Part shown: positions 5,650 through 12,307 of the stretch, piece by piece
Numbering within the stretch: the stretch's first letter is position 1
Layout: every line of letters starts with the position of its first letter
Source of the DNA: JBEKHI01 sp050012355
GTDB lineage: Bacteria; Actinomycetota; Actinomycetes; Streptosporangiales; Streptosporangiaceae
Assembly: GCA_050012355.1 (NCBI GenBank)
Contig: JBEKHI010000252.1
Span: forward strand, 1 to 12,307
Direction: 5' to 3'
Length of the DNA stretch: 12,307 nt
Made by a program: the position numbers and the translations under genes
Notes under the pieces: generated by a model
The model's database searches: none
What the model saw: the letters and a program-made list of their open reading frames with translations, nothing else
What the model was told of the DNA's origin: nothing

Positions 5650-6669
5650 CTAGTGCGTGGCCGTCACCTTGGACAGGCCCGCGGGAGCATCGGGATCCAG
5701 GCCTCGCAGCAGCGACGCGGCCAGCGCCAGCTGCTGGCCCCGGATGGTCGCCAGGATCGGCGCGGCGACCTCCGAGACACCACCAGGCAGCGGCAGATCC
5801 CCGCCCGGACCGCAGAACGCGTGCGGTACGCCGGCCGCGACCAGCCGCTCCGCGAGGGCCTCGTCGTCGGCCGCGAACCGGTCACCTCCGGCGATGAGCA
5901 GCACCGGGAGCCGTGAATCGAGCGCCGCGATGGGCCCGTGCAGCAGGTCGGCCGAGGACAGGCCCTCGGCATGCACGCGCGCGGTCTCCTTGATCTTGAG
6001 CGCGGTCTCCAGCGCCGCCGCGTAGGCGAGGCCGCGGCCGGTCGCGACCAGCCGCTCCGCGTCCGCCCAGCGGAACGCCACCGACTCGGCCGCGGCCGAG
6101 TCAGCCAGCACGGCTTGCGCCGCGTCCGGCAGTGCGGCTAGGTCGCCCAGGCTGACCAGCGAGGAGTCGAACGCGGCGGCGATGGCCGTGATCGTGAGCA
6201 GCTGGGCGGTAACCGTCTTGGTCGCCGGCACCGCTACCTCGTGCCCCGCGTCCGTGAGCAGGCTCAGGTCGCAGACCTGGGTGAGCGGGCTGCCGGGCTC
6301 ATTGGCGATGGTGATGACGGTCGCCCCGGCTCGGCGCATCCGGTCGGCGGTCTCGACGATTTCTGGTGTCGCGCCGGACTGGCTCAGCGCGACCACCAGG
6401 TAGCCCTGGTAATCGATCCCGGCGTCGTACCTGGTGTGCACGCTGGGCGCGGCCAGCCCGGCGGGCCGGCGGGAGGCCAGCTCGATCAGGTAGCGGCCAT
6501 ACACGGCCACGTTGTCGGACGATCCGCGCGCCAGCAGCACCGTCCCGGCCAGCCGCTGCGGCAGCAGGTCGCGGACCCGCTCACGATTGGCCGTGTGCCT
6601 GCTGACGAGGCGGCTGAGGACCTCTGGCTGCTCGGCGAGTTCGGCGCGCATTACCGCTCCGGCGGTCAT
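5650..6669 (-). CDS. SIS-domain sugar isomerase/deaminase or deglycase (GlmS isomerase-like)
   Basis: A 339-aa protein with two SIS domains and no glutaminase domain. Sugar-phosphate binding motifs are ARGSSDN (47-53) and LSQSGATPE (95-103). E228 and H244 (K-E-T and LLHGP) are spaced 16 apart, as are the catalytic Glu/His of GlmS and FrlB. The tail, DPDAPAGLSKVTATH, matches the GlmS C-terminal loop, with K334 at the Schiff-base lysine position. Plausible reactions are deamination/isomerisation of a hexosamine 6-phosphate (AgaS or NagB-II type) or hydrolysis of a fructosyl-amino acid phosphate. ATG 6667-6669 was chosen because it follows GGAAGG and overlaps the kinase stop as ATGA. An upstream in-frame start (to 6732) would add 21 residues inside the kinase gene. 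It is last in the operon and is presumably the cytosolic step after phosphorylation. Confidence 0.85.
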   Translation of the reverse strand: MTAGAVMRAELAEQPEVLSRLVSRHTANRERVRDLLPQRLAGTVLLARGSSDNVAVYGRYLIELASRRPAGLAAPSVHTRYDAGIDYQGYLVVALSQSGATPEIVETADRMRRAGATVITIANEPGSPLTQVCDLSLLTDAGHEVAVPATKTVTAQLLTITAIAAAFDSSLVSLGDLAALPDAAQAVLADSAAAESVAFRWADAERLVATGRGLAYAAALETALKIKETARVHAEGLSSADLLHGPIAALDSRLPVLLIAGGDRFAADDEALAERLVAAGVPHAFCGPGGDLPLPGGVSEVAAPILATIRGQQLALAASLLRGLDPDAPAGLSKVTATH

Positions 6670-8129
6670 TGTGGATCCTTCCTTTTGAGGGCGGCCAGCG
6701 TGGCTTCGTGCTGATCCGCCAGGCGTGCCCACTGGCTGGCGCGGGCGGCGTCGGGAGTTACCACCCGCCGTTTTGGTCCAATTGAAATTGGCAGGGACCG
6801 GTCAGCGGCGATCATCGCGGCACCGATCGCCGAGCCGTCCGCCCGGGCGGGGTCGGGCGGTATGACGGTCCGGCCGGTCGCGTCGGCCAGGTCGGCGGCC
6901 AGCGCGGACGCGCCGCCGCCGGCCAGGAAGATCTCGCCCGGCCCGGCCGCCGTCTCCAGCAGTGCCAGGCAGTGGCGGCTCTCGGTGACGATGCCGGACA
7001 GCAGCCCGCGCGCGAGGTGCCCGGGTCCGTGCCCCAGGTGCAGGCCGGTGAGCACCCCGGTCAGGTCCGGATCCCAGCGGGCGCCCTGCTCGCCGGGGAG
7101 CAGATACGGCAGGAAGAGCGGTGCGTCCTCCTGATCGGCCCCCGCCGCCAGTGCGGCCAGCGCCTCATGGTCGCCGCCGGTCAGGAGGCCGGCGAGCCAG
7201 TCGTGGGCGCTGCCGGTGGCGAGCAGGTCCATCTCCAGGCCCCAGCCGCTGACGCCGGCCATCGGCGTGACCAGGTGCCGGTGCAGCGGGTCGATGACCG
7301 GGGTGTCGCTCAGCGCCAGGATGACGTTGCTGGTGCCCGCGATGTAAGCGACCTGGCCGGGCCGGGTGAGGCCGAGACCGAGCGCGCCCAGCACCGAGTC
7401 CGCGCCGCCCAGCACGACCGGCGTGCCAGCGACCAGGCCGAGAGCGGACGCCGCGCTCGGCAGCAGCGGGCGGCGCGTTTCCGCGGGGCCGATCTCCGGC
7501 AGCCGCGGCAGCCCGGCCGGGATGAGCTCGGGAATCCAGCTACCGGTCAGCAGGTCGTAGCAGCCGACGCCGGCCGCGGTGGACGGATCGGTCAGCGGCT
7601 CCCCGGTGAGCACCTGGTACAGGTAGTCCTTGGCGCCGAGCAGGTGGCTGGCGGCCTTGATCCTGCCCGGTTCGGTCGCGGCGAGGCGCAGTGCCATCGG
7701 GATGAGATAGCGGCCGTCGACCCACTGCCCGGTGCGCCGGTACACCTCATCGCCGCGCAGCTCGGTGCCGCAGGACTCGGCCCGGCCGTCCTCCCAGGTG
7801 ATGGCCGGGCCGACCGGCTCGCCCGCCTCGTCGGCCAGCACCAGCGTGGGCAACATCGCCGACAGCCCGATCCCGTGCCAGGCCGACGGACTCGCCGTAT
7901 CGGCCAGCTGTCTTATTACCGCCATAACGGCGGTCAGCCAGTCGGCCGGGTCCTGCTCGGCGGCACCGGGCTCGGGGCGGCTGGTGGCGTAGCCCGCCGA
8001 GGCCCGGCCGAGTACGCGGCCGTCCGGCCCGACCAGCACGCCCTTGCAGCCGGATGTCCCGAGATCGAGGCCTGCGTAGATCTCAGGCTCCTTCCGTCGC
8101 CGTCGCGAGTTCCGCTTCCACCGTGTCAC
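6666..8129 (-). CDS. FGGY-family carbohydrate kinase (xylulokinase-like)
   Basis: The protein is 487 aa from GTG 8129, or 471 aa if it begins at the ATC discussed separately. Motifs in order, numbered from the GTG: nucleotide-phosphate loop GLDLGTSGCK (20-29), ITWEDGRAE (110-118), FGGY-signature-like KDYLYQVLTG (167-176), GGADSVLGALGLG (241-253) with probable catalytic base D244, GTSN (265-268), and the adenosine loop LAGGGAS near 408. It should phosphorylate a sugar or sugar derivative with ATP in the cytosol. The first 16 residues (MTRWKRNSRRRRKEPE) are read from the permease's 3' end, are Arg-rich and unlike the family, and have no Shine-Dalgarno, so this start is doubtful. It overlaps the SIS gene by 4 nt. 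Substrate unknown; neighbours suggest an amino-group-bearing sugar. Confidence 0.88.
   Translation of the reverse strand: MTRWKRNSRRRRKEPEIYAGLDLGTSGCKGVLVGPDGRVLGRASAGYATSRPEPGAAEQDPADWLTAVMAVIRQLADTASPSAWHGIGLSAMLPTLVLADEAGEPVGPAITWEDGRAESCGTELRGDEVYRRTGQWVDGRYLIPMALRLAATEPGRIKAASHLLGAKDYLYQVLTGEPLTDPSTAAGVGCYDLLTGSWIPELIPAGLPRLPEIGPAETRRPLLPSAASALGLVAGTPVVLGGADSVLGALGLGLTRPGQVAYIAGTSNVILALSDTPVIDPLHRHLVTPMAGVSGWGLEMDLLATGSAHDWLAGLLTGGDHEALAALAAGADQEDAPLFLPYLLPGEQGARWDPDLTGVLTGLHLGHGPGHLARGLLSGIVTESRHCLALLETAAGPGEIFLAGGGASALAADLADATGRTVIPPDPARADGSAIGAAMIAADRSLPISIGPKRRVVTPDAARASQWARLADQHEATLAALKRKDPQ
8079..8095 (-). promoter_or_regulatory. Shine-Dalgarno GGAAGGAG placed before an ATC codon
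   Basis: On the minus strand GGAAGGAG (8088-8095) is followed by CCTGAG and then ATC (8079-8081), a 6-nt spacing. The permease stop TGA (8083-8085) lies between. ATC TAC GCA GGC encodes I-Y-A-G-L-D-L-G, which is exactly where FGGY kinases normally begin. No ATG, GTG, TTG or CTG lies in frame between 8127 and this point. Confidence 0.55.
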
Positions 8130-9525
8130 CGTGGCTGACCGACGGGTCGCGGTAGAACTGAGCCTTCCCGGTACGGGAGGAGACGAACGACAAGATCACT
8201 CCGAGCAGGGCGAGTCCGAGGCCCCAGGCCTCTTCGACGCCGTTCAGCGAACCGGTGGCGAGCGAGTAGATCACCACGAAAGCCATGAAAGCGGCACCGA
8301 GTCCGGGCAGTACCCCGCCGAGGAAGAAGTTGGCGGCGGAACTGGTGATGGTCCGCCGGTAGTACCAGACGGCGGTGCTCGCGGTCAGCAGGTAGAAGAT
8401 CGCCGCCATCAGGCCCAGCGTGTCCACGATGTCGGCCAGCGCGGCACCGATCGTGCCGATAAGCGTCGACGCCCACAAGAACACCACGTTCAGCAGGCCG
8501 AGCAAGATCGTGGCGTTCCACGGTGTCCGGTACTTCTCGCTGACTATCCCGAACCAGGACGGTATGACCCGGTCCCGGCCCATCGCGAACGAGATGCGGG
8601 CCGAGCTGACGATCGCCGCCTGCAACGACGCGAGGGTTCCGCCGAGCACCGCGACGATCATCACGTTCTTCCAGAACCCACCGCCGATCTTCTCGCCGAC
8701 GAACGCGAGGATGTTGCCAGCGTTGTTCTGCATGTCGTTCATCGGGGCGACGCCCTGGAACGCCAGCACCGCGATGGCATAGATGCCGAAGAGCAGGACG
8801 ACGCTGGTCACCGCGGCCTTGCCGGCCTGCTTGCCCTTGGCCTCCTCGCCGACGTACGCGGCCGTGTCCCAGCCGGAGTACAGGAAGATGGCCAGCAGCA
8901 TGCCGGAGATGAGCGACTTGAACCCGCCGGCGCCGCTGATCGTGAACCAGCTCGCCGTCATGTGCACGGTGTGGTGCAGGCCGCCGCCGTAGATGCCGAC
9001 GATCGCCGCGACGCAGAATCCGAGCATCAGGGCGTACTCGAACAGCGCCCACATCCACTGGAACCGCGCCGAGATCGCCGCGCCCCGGGCCGCGATGGCC
9101 AGCACGATCAGGTTGAACGCGGTGCCGACGGCGGCGACCGCGAACTTGTTGTTGGCGGCGGAGTCGCTGAAGAAGCTGAGCATGTAGCTGCCGAGCGGGA
9201 CGGTCAGCGAGGTGGTGCCGACTGTGTAATACATCAACATCAGCCAGCCCGCCAGGAAGCCAGCGTGCGGGTTAAGCGCCCGGCCCACCCAGGAGTAGGT
9301 CGCGCCGGCGCTGGTATGCCAGGCGTTCAGCCGCTGGTACCCGATGGCGATCCCGAGCATGGGGATAAAGCAGATGAGGATCGGCAGGAAGCCGGCGTAG
9401 GCGACGGTCGCGAGGATCGCCGCCAGGCTGACGGCGACGCTTTGCGTTGGCCCGGAACTGGCGAGCGCCATGACGACGACATCCCGGGTGGACAGAACTC
9501 CGGCGGCCAGGCGGTTATCGGTCAT
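8083..9525 (-). CDS. APC-superfamily amino acid/amine permease
   Basis: A 480-aa integral membrane protein with about 12 hydrophobic segments. The N-terminus, VLSTRDVVVMALASSGPTQS (10-29), is the APC helix 1 region with an unwound Gly-containing segment. HTSAGATYSWVGRALNPHAG (69-88) is the conserved APC helix 2-3 motif. FLYSGWDTAAYVGEEAKG is the typical helix 6 region with E-E-A, and SSARISFAMGRDRVIPSWFG is the helix 8 loop typical of the family. The ATG 9523-9525 overlaps the GntR-like stop as ATGA, and AAAGAGG lies upstream. APC carriers import amino acids, amines and, in FrlA, fructosyl-amino acids. Beside a sugar kinase and a GlmS-like SIS protein, import of an amino-sugar conjugate is plausible. 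That assignment is inference from context. Confidence 0.9.
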   Translation of the reverse strand: MTDNRLAAGVLSTRDVVVMALASSGPTQSVAVSLAAILATVAYAGFLPILICFIPMLGIAIGYQRLNAWHTSAGATYSWVGRALNPHAGFLAGWLMLMYYTVGTTSLTVPLGSYMLSFFSDSAANNKFAVAAVGTAFNLIVLAIAARGAAISARFQWMWALFEYALMLGFCVAAIVGIYGGGLHHTVHMTASWFTISGAGGFKSLISGMLLAIFLYSGWDTAAYVGEEAKGKQAGKAAVTSVVLLFGIYAIAVLAFQGVAPMNDMQNNAGNILAFVGEKIGGGFWKNVMIVAVLGGTLASLQAAIVSSARISFAMGRDRVIPSWFGIVSEKYRTPWNATILLGLLNVVFLWASTLIGTIGAALADIVDTLGLMAAIFYLLTASTAVWYYRRTITSSAANFFLGGVLPGLGAAFMAFVVIYSLATGSLNGVEEAWGLGLALLGVILSFVSSRTGKAQFYRDPSVSHGDTVEAELATATEGA

Positions 9526-10388
9526 ACAGGGCCTCTTTCGTTGGTGGTTACGTCCCATCCCTCCTGGGCGGGCTGGCCGAACAATCCGCGTGATGTCCCA
9601 CCGGAGATGTAAAAGCCGAACTCCAGGGCCGGGTACACCTGCGTGAAGCAGTCGAACGGAACCCCGCGCTGGTCGTTTGAAAGCCCTCGTAGCCGGACCA
9701 CCTGCGACTTCGATGGCAGCCTGAGCAGCCGCCGCTCGTCGTCGTCGGCGGCGGTCACTTCCAGGTACTGTTCCTCGGCCTGGTCCTCCAGCCCGTACTG
9801 CCGCAGCAGCAGCTCGTACAGCGAACCGGTGAGTTCCCCGGCGAACCTGTCCAGTGACGGCGCGAGCGCGACCGGGATGACCGCGGTCTCCAGGATCTTC
9901 GGCTCCCCGTCGACCAGCCGCTGCCGGTTGATCTCCCACACCTGCGCGCCGTCCTCGAGCCGGAGCGCGCCGCGCAGCGCGGCCGACGGGACACCCTGGA
10001 CGAGCGATAGCAGCCGGGTGCCGACCCGGGGGCTTGGCTCATCGTCGTCCCCGCGCAACGTGCCGAGCAGGCCGCCCGCCCGGCCTGGCTCGCTGACGAT
10101 GCGCGGCCTGGCCAGGTAGGTCCCGATGCCCTGATGACGCCTGACCCGGCCCGCCCGTTCCAGTTCTTCAAGAGCGCGGCGCACGGTGATCAGGCTGACG
10201 CCGGCCGCCTCGGCGAGCTCGGCTTGCGTCGGCAGCAGGTCGCCGGGCGCCAGGTTCCGCTCCACGACCAGCCGCTCGATGAACGTGATCATCTCTTCGT
10301 AGCGCAGCCGCTTACGCTGGGCATCGGGCACCGGCGTGAGCGTTGGCTGCTGAGCGGGAAGCCGCTTGGACAGGTCGAACAGTGGCAT
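9522..10388 (-). CDS. GntR-family regulator with UTRA domain (HutC subfamily)
   Basis: The 288-aa protein starts at ATG 10386-10388, 7 nt after the aminotransferase stop. The GntR winged helix spans about 28-95: RYEEMITFIERLV, LAPGDLLPTQAELAEAAGVS and TVRRALEELERAGRVRRHQG, closing with GIGTYLARP. A UTRA effector domain follows (about 118-260), with NRQRLVDGEPKILETAVIP and the YELLLRQYGL segment. UTRA domains usually bind sugar phosphates or small metabolites, so the kinase or SIS product may be the inducer. The gene is embedded in the operon it most likely represses; an AT-rich palindrome at the operon promoter (11760-11785) is the candidate operator. Upstream frame extension is into the aminotransferase and is not supported. 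Confidence 0.9.
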   Translation of the reverse strand: MPLFDLSKRLPAQQPTLTPVPDAQRKRLRYEEMITFIERLVVERNLAPGDLLPTQAELAEAAGVSLITVRRALEELERAGRVRRHQGIGTYLARPRIVSEPGRAGGLLGTLRGDDDEPSPRVGTRLLSLVQGVPSAALRGALRLEDGAQVWEINRQRLVDGEPKILETAVIPVALAPSLDRFAGELTGSLYELLLRQYGLEDQAEEQYLEVTAADDDERRLLRLPSKSQVVRLRGLSNDQRGVPFDCFTQVYPALEFGFYISGGTSRGLFGQPAQEGWDVTTNERGPV

Positions 10389-10395
10389 GGTGGGT

Positions 10396-11745
<1,350 letters not shown>

Positions 11746-11759
11746 TCATCCTCCTCGTC

Positions 11760-11785
11760 AACATACTTTGTATAATGAGTATGTT
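11760..11785 (-). promoter_or_regulatory. Operon promoter region with palindrome, candidate GntR operator
   Basis: AACATACT (11760-11767) and AGTATGTT (11778-11785) form an 8-bp perfect inverted repeat around a 10-bp AT-rich centre. On the minus strand the centre contains the likely -10 (CATTATACA), so RNA would start about 20 nt before the GTG at 11745. On the plus strand the centre reads TATAAT. The AT-rich stretch stands out from the G/C-rich surroundings. Confidence 0.6.
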
Positions 11786-11824
11786 AAGTGGAGGATAAAC
11801 CCAAGTCACGTTCGTGTCACTAGT

Positions 11825-11841
11825 CCTCGTTCGTAACGAGG
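11825..11841. repeat. Small perfect hairpin
   Basis: CCTCGTT and AACGAGG pair perfectly over 7 bp around a 3-nt loop, CGT. It lies in the divergent intergenic region upstream of the aminotransferase operon. No T-tract follows, so its role is unclear. Confidence 0.55.
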
Positions 11842-11859
11842 GCCTCACGGCGTACCTGC

Positions 11860-11888
11860 GGGGCGGGGGCCGCAGGGCTGGGCCAGGG
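11860..11888 (+). other. G-run cluster with G-quadruplex potential
   Basis: Five runs of at least three G (11860-11863, 11865-11869, 11875-11877, 11880-11882 and 11886-11888) are separated by 1 to 5 nt on the plus strand. This satisfies the usual G3+N1-7 rule. CTGCGG/CCGCAG at 11856-11875 and CTGCGGGG/CCCCGCAG at 11856-11863/11923-11930 offer competing hairpins. Confidence 0.45.
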
Positions 11889-11931
11889 CCCGCGAGGCGC
11901 GGCAGGCCCGTGCCGCCCCGGCCCCCGCAGC

Positions 11932-12015
11932 CACTTCTCCCGGGTTAGTGTCCATAGCGCGCCCTTTATGTCCCACTATGCGGGGGCACTTGGGTACACG
12001 AACCCGGGAGAAGTG
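11932..12015. repeat. 15-bp perfect inverted repeat with nested pairing
   Basis: CACTTCTCCCGGGTT (11932-11946) and AACCCGGGAGAAGTG (12001-12015) are perfect reverse complements, 54 nt apart. Inside, AGTG (11946-11950 region) can pair with CACT, and CATAG with CTATG, giving a nested stem. It lies about 60 bp before the glycosyltransferase start. It could be a structured leader, a small RNA, a terminator of an unseen transcript, or the ends of a tiny element. I do not recognise it as a known RNA family. Confidence 0.6.
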
Positions 12016-12073
12016 AAAGCAAGCCTGTGCCGGCCGCAAACTAGCCCGATTGAGTAGAGCGGTATGGTGACCT

Positions 12074-12307
12074 ATGCCAGCGATCAGCGTCATTATTCCC
12101 GTGCACGGGGTAGGGGACTATTTGGACCGCTGCCTGGACTCGGTGCTGGGCCAGGAAGGCGCGAAGAACGACGTTGAGTTCATCGCCGTCGACGACGCAT
12201 CCACCGATGGCAGCGACGCCATCCTCGCCGCGCGGCACGATCCCCGGCTGACGGTGATCCGTACCGCGACCACGGTCGGACCTGGCCGGGCCCGTGAGCT
12301 CGGCGCG
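12074..12307 (+). CDS. Family 2 glycosyltransferase, N-terminal part (runs off the window)
   Basis: The first 78 residues are visible, with the frame open to the last base. They read M-P-A-I-S-V-I-I-P-V-H, then YLDRCLDSVLGQ (16-27), FIAVDDASTDGSDA and VGPGRARELG. This is the GT-A nucleotide-binding half of GT2 enzymes: the first beta strand, the S-V-L-x-Q helix and the V-D-D-x-S-x-D-G motif that binds UDP-sugar. In actinomycetes this start is also found in bifunctional proteins with a CDP-glycerol glycerophosphotransferase domain; the missing C-terminus would decide. There is no strong Shine-Dalgarno before ATG 12074, and TATGGT at 12063-12068 could be a -10 for a leaderless message (weak). 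It is divergent from the aminotransferase operon and probably unrelated to it. Confidence 0.85.
   Translation, partial: MPAISVIIPVHGVGDYLDRCLDSVLGQEGAKNDVEFIAVDDASTDGSDAILAARHDPRLTVIRTATTVGPGRARELGA

Noticed and set aside
6972..9612. Long plus-strand frames opposite the kinase and permease (388 and 493 codons)
   Set aside because: Their composition is low-complexity and charged, no family motif is visible, and the minus-strand genes fully explain the coding signal.
11845..12093. 82-codon minus-strand frame in the intergenic region
   Set aside because: It crosses the inverted repeat and G-run region, has no plausible Shine-Dalgarno or family signature, and overlaps the glycosyltransferase start.

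Overview
The window is high-GC DNA of actinomycete type (Actinomycetota). The evidence is strong G/C bias at third codon positions, GTG starts, TAG/TGA stops, and the mix of TetR, MerR, GntR-UTRA and CGNR-like regulators. I cannot name the genus. The left edge holds the last 29 codons of an IS30-family transposase. The right edge holds the first 78 codons of a family 2 glycosyltransferase. Everything between looks like accessory metabolic DNA.

Region 1 (320-3817, all minus strand) is a compact set transcribed right to left: short-chain dehydrogenase, MFS exporter, glyoxalase/VOC protein, TetR regulator, and a CGNR-like protein with a damaged zinc-binding end. Three matching 16-bp palindromes (YAGACNG-NN-CTGTCTA type) mark the likely TetR operators. 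One lies before the tetR-like gene. Two flank or fill the promoter of the dehydrogenase-exporter-glyoxalase genes. This reads as an autoregulated detoxification and efflux unit.

Region 2 (about 4049-5560, plus strand) diverges from region 1. A MerR regulator overlaps an extended-SDR aldehyde/carbonyl reductase by 4 nt. The promoter has a dyad between its -35 and -10 elements, and the mRNA looks leaderless. A 24-bp hairpin with one mismatch ends the unit, with the reductase stop codon in its loop. Both the TetR and MerR proteins carry cysteines where thiol-based electrophile sensors of their families carry theirs, so regions 1 and 2 may be paired carbonyl or electrophile responses.

Region 3 (5650-11745, minus strand) is a five-gene operon: class III aminotransferase, GntR/UTRA regulator, APC-type permease, FGGY sugar kinase and a GlmS-like SIS protein. 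Most junctions are overlaps or gaps of a few bases. The permease-kinase-SIS-GntR set resembles the logic of Amadori-compound operons (frl/fra), but with an FGGY kinase in place of a PfkB kinase and an added aminotransferase. The SIS protein keeps the Glu, His and C-terminal Lys of the GlmS isomerase site, so an amino-sugar phosphate deaminase/isomerase or a deglycase is plausible. The substrate is unknown. The kinase gene has no good canonical start, and its Shine-Dalgarno sequence points to an ATC codon.

Region 4 (11746-12073) is a 328-bp divergent intergenic region. It holds an AT-rich palindrome over the operon promoter, a small hairpin, a G-run cluster able to form a G-quadruplex, and a 15-bp perfect inverted repeat with nested pairing. 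The other gene-free stretches, 93-319 and 3887-4048, show nothing convincing beyond the sites listed.
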